From: Bradyrhizobium canariense
Lineage (GTDB): Bacteria > Pseudomonadota > Alphaproteobacteria > Rhizobiales > Xanthobacteraceae
NCBI RefSeq assembly: GCF_019402665.1
Contig: NZ_VSST01000086.1
Coordinates: 1 to 64,000 of the forward strand
Direction: 5' to 3'
DNA: 64,000 bases
The notes under the pieces were generated by a model. That model did not search any database. It saw only the letters and a list, made by a program, of their open reading frames with translations, and was not told where the DNA came from. Position 1 is the stretch's first letter. Every line of letters begins with the position of its first letter. Below, in pieces: positions 32,812 to 42,226 of this stretch. Made by a program: the position numbers and the translations under genes.

Positions 32812-33759
32812 CTACTGCGACCGGTCCGAGGTCCAGCCCTTGTACTCGCCGACATTGTCGCGCGTCACGAGTTTCGACGGCAGCAGCTCGACCGTGGACG
32901 CCGGCTTCTGGCCGTTGAGGATGTTGACGCCGACCTGCACGGCGCGGCGGGCCATGAAGAACGGGTCCTGCGAGGCGGAGGCCTGGATCTGCGCCGCCTG
33001 CGGATCCTTGAGGGCTGCTTCGATATCGGGTGCGCCGTCGACCGCGGTGATGATGATGCCGGTGCGCTGCTGCTGGCGCGCGGCAAGGTCGGTGCCGATC
33101 GCCTGCGGATCGTTGATGGCGAAGATGGCGTCGATCTTGGCAAAGCGGGTCAGATAGCCTTGCGCCACCGTGAGGCCGCCTTCGCGCGAGCCCTTGCCGT
33201 CCTGGTCGTTGGACAGGACCTTGATGCCGGGGTTCTTGCCGAGCACGTTCTTGCAGCCGACGACGCGGTCGATCACCGCGGAGACCTGCGGGCCGTTCTC
33301 GATGATGACGTCGCCTTTGCCTCCCAGCTTGTCGACGATGTACTGGCAGGAGATCTCGCCGGCCTGGACGTTGTTGGTGGTCACCGTGGCGTCGGCGCCT
33401 TCGGCCGCGGTGTCGACGGCAACCACGACGATGCCGGCGGCCTGCGCCTTCTTGATCGCCGGTCCGACCGCCTTGGGATCGCCGGGGTTGAGCAGGATCA
33501 GGTCGACGCCGGCGGCGATGAAATTGTCGATCTGGGTGACCTGCTTGCCGAGATCATATTCGAAGCCGACGGTGGTGATCTTCACGTTGGGGTTGGTCTT
33601 CTTGGCCTCGAATTCGGCGCCCTTCGACAATGCGACGAAGAACGGATTGCCGAGCGAGCCCAAGGAAACGCCGATCGACTTGAGCTCCTTGGCGCCGGAC
33701 GGCGCGGAACTCAGGACGAGCGCCATCGCGGCGCCGGCAAACGAGATCGACTTCAACAT
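32812..33759 (-). CDS. Sugar ABC transporter periplasmic binding protein (ribose-type)
   Basis: A 315-residue periplasmic protein with a signal peptide (SSAPSGAKE, cut near residue 23) and the type I periplasmic fold of the RbsB/XylF group: SIGVSLGSLGNPFFVALSKG, DNFIAAGVDLILLNPGDPKA, VVAVDTAAEGADATVTTNN, INDPQAIGTDLAAR. It binds a pentose or polyol and delivers it to the permease and ATPase upstream in the operon. GGGAGGAAG lies just before the ATG at 33759; the frame upstream is an unrelated overlap. Last gene of the operon xylB-ATPase-permease-binding protein. Confidence 0.92.
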   Translation of the reverse strand: MLKSISFAGAAMALVLSSAPSGAKELKSIGVSLGSLGNPFFVALSKGAEFEAKKTNPNVKITTVGFEYDLGKQVTQIDNFIAAGVDLILLNPGDPKAVGPAIKKAQAAGIVVVAVDTAAEGADATVTTNNVQAGEISCQYIVDKLGGKGDVIIENGPQVSAVIDRVVGCKNVLGKNPGIKVLSNDQDGKGSREGGLTVAQGYLTRFAKIDAIFAINDPQAIGTDLAARQQQRTGIIITAVDGAPDIEAALKDPQAAQIQASASQDPFFMARRAVQVGVNILNGQKPASTVELLPSKLVTRDNVGEYKGWTSDRSQ

Positions 33760-33857
33760 TGGCTTCCTCCCTGGTCTGTTTGAAGCTCCGGCACGGCGAC
33801 CAGTTGCCGTGACGAAATGAACATGACGCTGCAGCGCCCGCTGCATTTTTTCCGCGC

Positions 33858-34913
33858 TCACGTGCGGGCCGAGCCCTGCAGCCGATAGCGGTCCAGCGCC
33901 ACCGCGCCGATGATCACCAGGCCCTTGATCACATATTGCCAGACGTCGGACACGCCGATCAGGATCAGGCCGTTCGACAACACCGCAATGATCAGCGCGC
34001 CGACCAGCGTTCCCCAGATCGAACCGATGCCGCCGACGAAGGAGGTGCCGCCCAGGATCACGGCGGTGATGGCGTCGAGCTCGTAGGACTGGCCGAGCTG
34101 CAGGCCATTGGCGGCGTAGAGCCGCGCCGCCTGCATCGCGCCGCCGAGGCCCGCGAGCAGGCCGGACACGCCATAGACGAAGATCAGCACGGCCCAGACC
34201 TTGATGCCGGCGAGTCGCGCCGCGCTCTCGTTGCCGCCGACCGCGTAGATGTGGACGCCGAGCACGGTGCGCTTGAGCACCAGCCACGACACCAGGATGA
34301 CCAGCAACGCGATCACCCAGAGCCAGGGAATCGACAATACGCCGGGAATGAGGGTCAAGGCGCCGTTGCCGATGAAAGCATAGGGGATCGACGGATTGAA
34401 CACCGTGGTGTCGGCGCCGAGCAGCCGCGCCGCGCCGCGCACGGCGGTCAACGACCCCAGCGTGACGATGAAGGGCGGCAGGCGCAACAGCGCAATCAAG
34501 CCGCCATTGAGAATGCCGAAGACGGCGCCGGTGAGCACCGCGGCCGGCAACCACAGCACCCCGAGATCGGGGAATTTGGAGATGATCAGCCCGGCCATCG
34601 CCGACGCCGCCAGGATGGAGCCGACCGACAGGTCGATGCCGCCAGTGAGGATGACGAAGGTCATGCCTGCGGCCAGTACGGTATTGACCGCGGACTGCTG
34701 CACCACGATGCCGATGTTCTGGCCGGTGAAGAAGCGGCCGTCCGACAGCACGTGAAAACCGATGCACAGCAGCAGCAGCACCGGCAGCATGCCGACCGCG
34801 CGAATGATCATCCGCGTCCGCTGCCGCTTCGTCTCCTGCGCGGCGGCAAGACCGGGCGCGACGGGGACGGCTTTGGCGGGGGCGGTGGTGGAGGAAGCGC
34901 CGTTCTCAGGCAT
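33858..34913 (-). CDS. Sugar ABC transporter permease (RbsC-type)
   Basis: A 351-residue inner-membrane protein with about eight to ten helices beginning near residue 38 and the RbsC-family cytoplasmic loop with GGNESAARLAGIKV (about residue 225) that contacts the ATPase. Also visible: GGIDLSVGSILAASAM and GGTSFVGGIGSIWGTLVGALII. The first 30 residues are Ala/Pro-rich. It overlaps the ATPase gene's end by eight bases. Confidence 0.93.
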   Translation of the reverse strand: MPENGASSTTAPAKAVPVAPGLAAAQETKRQRTRMIIRAVGMLPVLLLLCIGFHVLSDGRFFTGQNIGIVVQQSAVNTVLAAGMTFVILTGGIDLSVGSILAASAMAGLIISKFPDLGVLWLPAAVLTGAVFGILNGGLIALLRLPPFIVTLGSLTAVRGAARLLGADTTVFNPSIPYAFIGNGALTLIPGVLSIPWLWVIALLVILVSWLVLKRTVLGVHIYAVGGNESAARLAGIKVWAVLIFVYGVSGLLAGLGGAMQAARLYAANGLQLGQSYELDAITAVILGGTSFVGGIGSIWGTLVGALIIAVLSNGLILIGVSDVWQYVIKGLVIIGAVALDRYRLQGSART

Positions 34914-36435
34914 CGAGCTGCTCCGTTCCGGTGGCGAGGGCCATGATGTCCTCCTGGCTGAGCGGCGATGTCGCGTTGCGCCGGATCTGCCCGGCGATAT
35001 GTCCCGCGCGCATCACGATGACGCGGTCGCAGATGCCGATGATCTCGGGCAGGTCGGACGAGATGACGAGAACCGCGGTGCCCGACTTCGCGAGATTGTC
35101 GATGATCGAATAGATCTCGGACTTGGCGCCGACGTCGACGCCGCGCGTCGGCTCGTCGAGGATCAGGATTTTCGGGCCGATCGCGAGCAGCCGCGACAGC
35201 AGCACTTTCTGCTGGTTGCCGCCGGAGAGCCCGCCGGCGGGAACAGCGACATTCGCAGCACGGATGCCGAGCCCCGCAAACGCGCGTTTGGCGCGGTCGC
35301 GGGCCTTGTCGCGGTCGAGGATGCCGCCGAATTTCGCATCCCGGCCGAGCACCGCGAGATTGATGTTGTCGAGGCAGGACATGTCGAGGAACAGGCCGAG
35401 CGCCTTCCTGTCCTCGGTGAGATAGGCAATGCCGGCATCCAGCGCCTCACCGGGCGTGCGGATCGAGACCGTGCGCCCCTCGATCTCGACATGACCGGAG
35501 ATCATCGGCGCGGCGCCGATGATGAGGTGCGCAAGCTCGGTGCGGCCGGCGCCGACCAGGCCGGCAAGGCCGACGACCTCGCCCGCATGCACCGTCAGCG
35601 AACATCCCTTGACGCGCCTGCCGTCGGCGATGTCGACGGCCGCGAGCACGGGAGCTCCCGACCGCGCATCATTCCTGGGATCATGCTCCTTCTTGTAGAA
35701 GGAGGAGACGTCGCGACCCACCATCATCCGGACGATGGTGTCGGCGCGGATGTCGCCCTTGTCGAGCGAACCGACCAGCGTGCCGTCACGCAGCACCGTG
35801 ACGCGGTCGCCGAGCGCATAGACCTCATCCATGCGATGCGAGATGTAGATGATGGCGAGCCCTTCGGCACGCAGCTGGCGGATCAGCGCGAACAACCTTT
35901 CGCTCTCACCGGCCGACAGCGCGGTGGTCGGCTCGTCCATGATCAGGATCCTGGAGCGGGCGTGCAGCGCGCGCGCGATCTCGACCAGTTGGCGCTGGCC
36001 CATCGAGAGATTGGCGACCTGCGTCTGCGGCGTGAAATCCGCGCCGAGCCGCGCCAGGATCGGACCGACGCCGGCCTGCATCGCCTCGCGCGCCAGCAAG
36101 CCGCCGCGGGAGACCTCGCGACCGAGATAGATGTTCTCCGCGACGCTCAGATTGGGGGCGAGCGAGAGTTCCTGATAGATGATCGCGATGCCGGCCGCGC
36201 GGCCGCCGAGCGGACCGCTGATCTGCACGGGCTGGCCGTCGATGCGGATTTCGCTGCCCGGGTCCGGCCGGTAGGCGCCCGACAGGATCTTCATCAGGGT
36301 GGATTTGCCGGCGCCGTTCTCGCCCATCAAAGCGTGGATCTCGCCCGCGTAGACGGTGAGGTCGACGTCGCGCAGCGCCTTGATGCTGAAAAACGATTTA
36401 GAGACCCGGCGCATCTCGAGGATGGGCTCGCTCAT
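34906..36435 (-). CDS. Sugar ABC transporter ATP-binding protein (RbsA-type, two ATPase domains)
   Basis: A 509-residue duplicated ATPase. The first domain has Walker A GENGAGKSTLM (about residues 38-48), signature LSMGQRQLVEIARAL and Walker B ILIMDEPTTAL. The second domain has a degenerate Walker A, GLVGAGRTELAH, with signature LSGGNQQKVLLSRLL and LILDEPTRGVD. This asymmetry is normal for RbsA/XylG proteins. GGGGAGGTGTG precedes the ATG at 36435, which gives the normal length. It energises import by the permease that follows. Confidence 0.94.
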   Translation of the reverse strand: MSEPILEMRRVSKSFFSIKALRDVDLTVYAGEIHALMGENGAGKSTLMKILSGAYRPDPGSEIRIDGQPVQISGPLGGRAAGIAIIYQELSLAPNLSVAENIYLGREVSRGGLLAREAMQAGVGPILARLGADFTPQTQVANLSMGQRQLVEIARALHARSRILIMDEPTTALSAGESERLFALIRQLRAEGLAIIYISHRMDEVYALGDRVTVLRDGTLVGSLDKGDIRADTIVRMMVGRDVSSFYKKEHDPRNDARSGAPVLAAVDIADGRRVKGCSLTVHAGEVVGLAGLVGAGRTELAHLIIGAAPMISGHVEIEGRTVSIRTPGEALDAGIAYLTEDRKALGLFLDMSCLDNINLAVLGRDAKFGGILDRDKARDRAKRAFAGLGIRAANVAVPAGGLSGGNQQKVLLSRLLAIGPKILILDEPTRGVDVGAKSEIYSIIDNLAKSGTAVLVISSDLPEIIGICDRVIVMRAGHIAGQIRRNATSPLSQEDIMALATGTEQLDA

Positions 36436-36645
36436 CACACCTCCCCGATGCGCCGACGGCGGCATCGCAATCTCACCCGCGTCTCGTTGGTCCCCGGCGC
36501 GGGTGCAAGCATTAAACAAAAGGTTGTGGCGCAGGGCAATACCTCACGCATGCCGACGAACGGTCCGGCGCTGCTTTTATCTTTTGCAGACGGAACCGAT
36601 CCCGCGCGTGATGCCTTTTCTTCGCCACATCATCGCGTATCGCGA

Positions 36646-38091
36646 TCAGCGCCGCGGCCGGTACAGGCGGCGCCATTGCGGAAGCCGCTCGGCATAGGCC
36701 TGCGCAAGCGCGGGCTCAGGCTCGAAGGTCTCGACGCGCCGTGGTGCAGTGCAGACGGCATCAATCGCCTCCCCGGTGACGGCGAGGCGGCCGAGCCGGG
36801 CCGCACCAAACGCCGCGCCGGTCTCGCCGTCGGCAAAGCGATGCATGGGGATGTTCAGGACATTGGCCAGCACCGAAAGCCAGAACCGCGACCGCGAGCC
36901 GCCGCCGATGACATCCGCCTCCGCGATCGCCAATCCGGTCTCGGCAAGGACGTCCCGGCAATCCGCCAGCGCGAAGGCAACGCCTTCGAGCACGGCTTGC
37001 ACGATCGCATCACGATCGGTGGCGTGACTGAGCCCGTCGAGCATGCCGCGCACATCCGGATCATCGTGCGGGGTGCGTTCGCCGGAGAGGTACGGCAGGA
37101 AGCTGACCTGCGACGGCGCCCGCGGGCGGCACCCGAGCGGCGCCAGCAGGTCGGCCTCGGAAGTCCCCAACAGCCGCGCGATCCAGGCCAGGCACGACGC
37201 CGCCGAGAGGATCGCGCCGGCTTGTATCCACCTGTCGGGGACGGCGTGACAGAACGTGTGCACGACCCGCTCCGGATTGGCCGCGATCGTCTCGGTGGGC
37301 ACCAGCAATGCGCCGGAGGTTCCGAGCGAAATGAAGGCTGCGCCGGGATTGATGGCGCCGATGCCGACGGCTCCCGCCGGATTGTCGCCGGCCCCGCCGG
37401 CGACCATCGGCCGCCCGGTCATGCCCCAGCGCTGCGCCAACTCGCTCTGCAGCCGTGCCGCCGGCGCGCAGCCCTCGACCAGACGCGGCATCCGCCGGCG
37501 CGACAGCGCGGTCGCGGCGAGCCCCTCATCCGACCAATCGCGGCTGACAACGTCGAGCCACAGCGAACCCGAGGCGTCCGAGACATCCTCAATCGCCTCG
37601 CCCGTCAGCACCAGGCGCAGATAGGCCTTGGGTTGCAGCACGAGTGTTGTCGCCGCGAAGATCTCCGGTTCGTGCCTCGCGACCCACAGCAATTTTGGCG
37701 CCGTGAATCCCGGCATCGCCTTGTTGCCTGTCGTCATTCGCAAGGCGGGCCAGCGCCGCTCCAGCTCGGCGCATTCCGCAAACGACCGTCCGTCATTCCA
37801 GAGAATGCAGGGCCGCAACGGCGTGTGACCGGCGTCGAGCAGCGTCGCGCCGTGCATCTGGCCGGACAGGCCGATGCCCTCGACCGCGGCCAGTTCGCGC
37901 GCGTGATCTGCCTTCAGCGCGTCCAGCGTCGCAAATGTGGCCTCGATCCACTGCGCCGGGTCCTGCTCGCAATGGCCGGAACGCGGCGAAGAGACCGTCA
38001 GCGACCGGCTGCGGCTCGCCACCACGCGCTGCGCGTCGTCGACCAGAACGGTTTTGACGGCAGAGGTGCCGAGGTCGATGCCGAGATACAT
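36646..38091 (-). CDS. xylB: Xylulokinase
   Basis: A 481-residue FGGY-family kinase that phosphorylates D-xylulose to xylulose 5-phosphate for the pentose phosphate pathway. The phosphate loop LGIDLGTSAVKTVLVD is at residues 3-18, the xylulokinase motif GLSGQMHG at 74-81, and the catalytic base Asp236 in AGGAGDNPAG. The length matches E. coli XylB. The start at 38091 places the phosphate loop at the N-terminus. It is first in the minus-strand operon with the sugar importer, so the importer probably brings in xylose, xylitol, arabitol or a related sugar. No xylose isomerase or polyol dehydrogenase is in the window. Confidence 0.9.
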   Translation of the reverse strand: MYLGIDLGTSAVKTVLVDDAQRVVASRSRSLTVSSPRSGHCEQDPAQWIEATFATLDALKADHARELAAVEGIGLSGQMHGATLLDAGHTPLRPCILWNDGRSFAECAELERRWPALRMTTGNKAMPGFTAPKLLWVARHEPEIFAATTLVLQPKAYLRLVLTGEAIEDVSDASGSLWLDVVSRDWSDEGLAATALSRRRMPRLVEGCAPAARLQSELAQRWGMTGRPMVAGGAGDNPAGAVGIGAINPGAAFISLGTSGALLVPTETIAANPERVVHTFCHAVPDRWIQAGAILSAASCLAWIARLLGTSEADLLAPLGCRPRAPSQVSFLPYLSGERTPHDDPDVRGMLDGLSHATDRDAIVQAVLEGVAFALADCRDVLAETGLAIAEADVIGGGSRSRFWLSVLANVLNIPMHRFADGETGAAFGAARLGRLAVTGEAIDAVCTAPRRVETFEPEPALAQAYAERLPQWRRLYRPRR

Positions 38092-38202
38092 GATGTCACT
38101 TGCCTTGTGCATCCATGACATTGCGGCCATGGCGTTCCCGATGTTGGCACGCACCCGTCAATCATGTAACCCCACCCGAAACCTTCTCGGGACGCAACGC
38201 CC

Positions 38203-39453
38203 ATGACCGCCGCCGCCACCAACGACGCGGGAGCCACCCGCGCGCTGATCTTTGCGCTGCTTGCGCTGGCCTGCGGGCACATGCTCTCGACCTTACTGCG
38301 CACCATTCCGGCGGTCAGCCTCGATTTGATGGCGGCGGATTTCGGCATCGAACCGCAGGCGCTGGCGAGCCTCACCTCGGTCTACCCGTTCGCGTTTGCG
38401 GCCGCGCAGATCCCGGTCGGTGCGGCGATGGACCGCTTTGGCGTGCGGCCGGTGTCGCTGAGCCTGCTCGCGGGAACCGTGGTCGGCGCCATCGCATCGG
38501 GATTCGCAACGGGCCCCGAAAGCTTCGCGGTCGGTCAGGTGCTGCTGGGCGTTGCCACCTCCGGCATGCTGATGTGCCCGATGACATTGGCGGCCAAGCA
38601 ATTGTCGGCCGCCCGCTTCGGGCTTTGGTCGGGCGCGATCCTCTCGATCGGCAATATCGGCATGCTGTTGTCGTCGAGCCCGCTCGCCTTCGTGGTCGAC
38701 ACCTACGGCTGGCGCGCCGGGTTCTGGATCTCGGCGCTCGGCGGCGTCGCCGTGGCGCTCGCGGTGTTCCTGCTGGTGCCGAACCAGCCGGCCGAGCACA
38801 AGGACGAATCCTCGCCGCTGTCGCAGATGATCGAGGTGCTCAGGCTCGGATTGTCGCGCCCCTTGCGCGGCCTGATCGCGCTGGCGCTGGTGTCGCTTGC
38901 GACCTCGCTGGTGCTGCGCGGCCTGTGGGGCGGGCCGTGGCTGATGCAGGTCAAGGGATTGTCGCGGGTCGAGGCCGGCAACCAGCTCGGCGCGTTCACG
39001 CTGGCGATGATTGCAGGTCCGCTTCTCGTCGGCATGATCGACCGCAGGCTCGGACGCCGCCGCGCGCTGGTGGCGGGAACACACCTGGCCGGCGCATTGC
39101 TGCTAGCGCTGATGGCGTTAGGGGCGCCGCACTATGCCGTCTCGATGCTGCTCGGCCTTCCCGTGATGCCGCCGCAATACGACCTCGTACTGTTCGTGCT
39201 CATTGGCTTGGCGACCTCGGCACAGCCGCTGCTGTTCGGCATGTCGCGGCAGCTCGTCGATGCGCAAGTGGCAGGCAAGGCGCTCTCGGCGATCAATCTC
39301 GCCTTCTTCCTCGGCGCGGCGCTGATGCAGTCGATCACCGGCGCGGTGGCCGCGTTCGCGGGACTGCCGGCGGTGCTGTTGTTCATGGCAGCCATGCTTC
39401 TGTTCGGTACGCTCATCTTTCTGGCCTATACGCGGACCGTCCAAAACCGGTAG
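38203..39453 (+). CDS. MFS transporter
   Basis: A 416-residue inner-membrane carrier with about twelve helices. The loop between helices 2 and 3 has GAAMDRFGVRPVSL, a variant of the MFS GxxxDRxGRR motif. It starts 112 bases from the divergent xylulokinase start and may be controlled with it. Its leader and first codons have a decayed partial copy at 27379-27486, so this gene or a relative has been a source of recombination. Substrate unknown. Confidence 0.88.
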   Translation: MTAAATNDAGATRALIFALLALACGHMLSTLLRTIPAVSLDLMAADFGIEPQALASLTSVYPFAFAAAQIPVGAAMDRFGVRPVSLSLLAGTVVGAIASGFATGPESFAVGQVLLGVATSGMLMCPMTLAAKQLSAARFGLWSGAILSIGNIGMLLSSSPLAFVVDTYGWRAGFWISALGGVAVALAVFLLVPNQPAEHKDESSPLSQMIEVLRLGLSRPLRGLIALALVSLATSLVLRGLWGGPWLMQVKGLSRVEAGNQLGAFTLAMIAGPLLVGMIDRRLGRRRALVAGTHLAGALLLALMALGAPHYAVSMLLGLPVMPPQYDLVLFVLIGLATSAQPLLFGMSRQLVDAQVAGKALSAINLAFFLGAALMQSITGAVAAFAGLPAVLLFMAAMLLFGTLIFLAYTRTVQNR

Positions 39454-39484
39454 GCTCGGAGTTCCTGGTCTTCTGGAGGGACGA

Positions 39485-40312
39485 ATGGACGTGCAGCGGA
39501 TCGCCGCTTTTTCGCAAGGAGAGAACGGGGGCAACCCTGCCGGGGTCGTACTCTGCGACGCGCTGCCTCCGGCCGACCGGATGCTGGCGATCGCGGCGGA
39601 GGTCGGGTATTCGGAGACGGTCTTCGCCGCGCCAAACCAGGATGGCTGGCGGGTACGCTACTTCGCCCCCGAGATCGAGGTGCCGTTCTGCGGCCATGCA
39701 ACGATCGCGCTCGGGGCCGCGCTCGCCCTTGCCCATGGCGAAGGCACCTTCGCGCTCCAGCTCAACGACACAGCGATCACGGTGACAGGCTGGCGGAAGC
39801 AGTCCGCACTGATGGCGGCGCTGCAATCGCCGCGCACGCGCAGCGCGCAGGCGCCCGACGCACTGGTCGCGGCCGCGCTGGGCCTGTTTTCGTACAGCGT
39901 TGCCGATCTCGACCCGCGCCTACCTCCCGCGATCGCCGAGGCCGGCGCCCGGCATCTCGTCCTGGCCCTGGCGAGCCGGCAGAAGCTGGCCGCGATGCAT
40001 TATGACCTGGAGCAAGGGCGGCAGTTGATGACTGCAGCCGGCCTCGTCACCATCAGCCTCGTCCATGCCGAGACCGACACGCTGTTCCACGCCCGCAATC
40101 CATTCGCAGCCGGCGGGGTCTACGAGGATGCCGCGACAGGCGCCGCGGCCGCGGCCCTCGCCGGATATCTGCGGGACCTTGGCTGGCCTCATGGCGGCAC
40201 GATTGATATCGTTCAGGGCGAGGACATGGGCGTGCCGTCGCGGCTGCGTGCCGAGATCAGCGCCGAACCCGGCGCGAGCATCCGGGTCTCCGGGGCGGCC
40301 CGGCAGATGTAG
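39485..40312 (+). CDS. PhzF family isomerase/epimerase
   Basis: A 275-residue protein with the two-lobed PhzF fold. The catalytic Glu44 is in GYSETVF, the NPAGVVL opening is at residues 17-23, and the second-lobe GVYEDAATGAAAAAL segment replaces the common EDPATGSA. PhzF proteins catalyse isomerisation of small carboxylates (in phenazine synthesis, trans-2,3-dihydro-3-hydroxyanthranilate); no other phenazine gene is present, so a different substrate is likely. It follows the MFS gene by 31 bases and may be co-transcribed with it. Confidence 0.88.
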   Translation: MDVQRIAAFSQGENGGNPAGVVLCDALPPADRMLAIAAEVGYSETVFAAPNQDGWRVRYFAPEIEVPFCGHATIALGAALALAHGEGTFALQLNDTAITVTGWRKQSALMAALQSPRTRSAQAPDALVAAALGLFSYSVADLDPRLPPAIAEAGARHLVLALASRQKLAAMHYDLEQGRQLMTAAGLVTISLVHAETDTLFHARNPFAAGGVYEDAATGAAAAALAGYLRDLGWPHGGTIDIVQGEDMGVPSRLRAEISAEPGASIRVSGAARQM

Positions 40313-40420
40313 CCGGCGAAGTCCCGGCAGGAGGATGTCAATTCGCAGACATCCGGTGCGGAAGGCGTGCTGATGTCGTAGATACAGACGTGGGAAATCG
40401 TTTTGATCAGGAAAAGCGTC

Positions 40421-40780
40421 ATGTCCGGCTATCCTTTTGAGGACAGCTACGGCTATGCGCGTGCCGTCCGTGTCGGGGACCATGTCTTCGTCTCCGGAAC
40501 GACGGCTCGTCCTCCAGCACTCGAAGGGGATGCGTACATACAGATGCTGGGCGCAATCGCGATAGTCGCCGAGGCGCTTGCAGATGCTGGAGCGGAGCTG
40601 CGGCACGTGGTGAGAACAGTCGTCTACGTTCTCGATATGGCGGACACACACCAAGTCGCCCGCGCCCATCGCGAAACATTCGGGGCGACGCGTCCGGCAA
40701 GCACGCTCGTTCAGGTAGCCGCTTTAACCCCCGCCCGGGCTCGTGTCGAAATAGAGGCGACGGCCATCGTGCACGACTGA
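40421..40780 (+). CDS. RidA/YjgF family protein
   Basis: A 119-residue trimeric-type protein that hydrolyses reactive enamine/imine intermediates in the classical family. Visible features are RAVRVGDHVFVSGTTA, AGAELRHVVRTVVYVLDM and the C-terminal RPASTLVQVAALTPARARVEIEATAIV. The catalytic Arg of RidA (usually before a V-E-I-E-A strand) appears as Arg in ARARVEIEA; the exact subgroup is unclear. The ATG at 40421 follows AGGAAAAG and is preferred to the TTG 18 bases upstream. Confidence 0.86.
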   Translation: MSGYPFEDSYGYARAVRVGDHVFVSGTTARPPALEGDAYIQMLGAIAIVAEALADAGAELRHVVRTVVYVLDMADTHQVARAHRETFGATRPASTLVQVAALTPARARVEIEATAIVHD

Positions 40781-40917
40781 TCGGACGGGAATAGCGGTTG
40801 GTTCTGGGACCATGCGCGCACAGCAACGCGGCGCCACAGTTCATGCGTTGAGGCCGCCTTGCGAAACAAGTTGCCGCAGGGGATGCTGGCAGGCACCGTG
40901 CATCAAAGGGACATCTC

Positions 40918-42111
40918 ATGCCTGTCGACACCAAAGCCGCCACCGACCGCCTCATGCGCTTTCTCGCCGTCGAGGGCGTCACCGGACAGGAGGCGGCGAT
41001 CGGGCGTGAGCTCACGGCTGCGCTGAAGGAAAGCGGCGTACCGGCGAAGGCGATCCGGCTCGATGACGCCAATACGCGCATTCCGGTGTCGACCGAGACC
41101 GGCAACCTCATCGTCGATCTGCCCGGCCGCGGCGCGCTGCACAACCAGCCGCGCATCATGTTCATGACCCACATGGACACCGTACCGCTCTGCGCCGGCG
41201 CCAGGCCGAAGAAGTCGGGTCGCAAGATCGTCAACGAGGCCAAGACCGCACTCGGCGGCGACAATCGCTGCGGCTGCGGCGTGCTGGTGACGCTGGCGGC
41301 CGAGCTCGAGAAGCAGCAGCTCGATCATCCGCCGATCACGTTGCTGTTCTGCGTGCGCGAGGAGAGCGGGCTCTACGGCGCGCGCCACGTCAATCTCGAC
41401 GAGCTCGGCTCGCCGGTGATGGCGTTCAACTATGACGGCGGCTCGGCCTCCAACGTCGTCATCGGCGCTGTGGGTGCCGACCGCTGGACCGTCGAGATCT
41501 TCGGCCGCGCCTCGCATGCCGGCGTCGCGCCGGAGCGCGGCATTTCATCGACCATGATCATGGCCCTCGCGCTCGCCGACGTGAAGGCCGGCGGCTGGTT
41601 CGGCAAGGTGGTCAAGCGCAAGCAGCAAGGCACCAGCAATGTCGGCCCCGTCACCGGCGGCGAGGGGCGGCCTGCGGGCGACGCCACCAATGTCGTCACC
41701 GACTACGTGCATGTGCGCGGCGAAAGCCGCAGCCACGACGGAAAGTTCTTCAAGGAGATCACGAAAGCCTACAAAGCCGCGTTCGAGAAGGCCGCCAAGA
41801 GAGTCACCAATGCGCAAGGCAAGTCCGGCAAGGTCAAGTTCAAGGCCGAGACCGATTATTTCCCGTTCCGCATGAAGGACAACCTTCCCGTCGTCAAACG
41901 CGCGGTCGAGGCCGTGTCCGCCATCGGCGGCACCCCGAACGTGCGCACCGCCAATGGCGGCCTCGATGCCAACTGGATGGTCCGCCACGGCGTTCCGACC
42001 GTGACCTTCGGCGCCGGCCAGAACGAGGCGCACACCATCGACGAGTGGATCAATCTCGACGAATACGATCGCGCCTGCGCGCTGGCCGTGCAGCTCGCAA
42101 CGATGCGGTGA
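40918..42111 (+). CDS. M20-family metallopeptidase
   Basis: A 397-residue zinc peptidase of the M20 clan (PepT/ArgE-like branch). The metal ligands and catalytic residues are visible: His85 and Asp87 (MTHMDTVP), Asp115 (GGDNRCGCG), Glu148-Glu149 (REESGLYG), a later Asp in FNYDGG and a final His in QNEAHTIDEW. A dimerisation domain lies between (about 185-290). It has no signal peptide. Likely a tripeptidase or a deacylase; the substrate cannot be read from the sequence. Confidence 0.88.
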   Translation: MPVDTKAATDRLMRFLAVEGVTGQEAAIGRELTAALKESGVPAKAIRLDDANTRIPVSTETGNLIVDLPGRGALHNQPRIMFMTHMDTVPLCAGARPKKSGRKIVNEAKTALGGDNRCGCGVLVTLAAELEKQQLDHPPITLLFCVREESGLYGARHVNLDELGSPVMAFNYDGGSASNVVIGAVGADRWTVEIFGRASHAGVAPERGISSTMIMALALADVKAGGWFGKVVKRKQQGTSNVGPVTGGEGRPAGDATNVVTDYVHVRGESRSHDGKFFKEITKAYKAAFEKAAKRVTNAQGKSGKVKFKAETDYFPFRMKDNLPVVKRAVEAVSAIGGTPNVRTANGGLDANWMVRHGVPTVTFGAGQNEAHTIDEWINLDEYDRACALAVQLATMR

Positions 42112-42120
42112 GCTAACTTC

Positions 42121-42203
42121 GTAGGATGGGTAGAGCGCAGCGAAACCCATCGCTACTTGCGAAGATGACGATGATGGGTTTCGCTGCGCTCTACCCATCC
42201 TAC
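42121..42203. repeat. Perfect 31-bp inverted repeat
   Basis: Bases 42121-42151 and 42173-42203 are perfect reverse complements (31 of 31), with a 21-base centre. The arm starts GTAGGATGGGTAGAGCGCAG. It sits between the M20 peptidase gene and the enolase-superfamily gene, ten bases after the former's stop. The same arm is, to my knowledge, frequent in Bradyrhizobium intergenic DNA (recalled, not checked). In the mRNA it would be a very stable hairpin right before the next gene's ribosome site. Confidence 0.85.
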
Positions 42204-42226
42204 AAGAAAAAAATAAGGGAGGCTGC

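Noticed and set aside
34762..38118. An open frame of 1118 codons on the plus strand
   Set aside because: It lies entirely antisense to the ATPase, permease and xylulokinase genes, which have clear motifs. Its sequence is rich in Arg, Asp, His and Gln without any domain, as expected for a shadow frame in GC-rich DNA.
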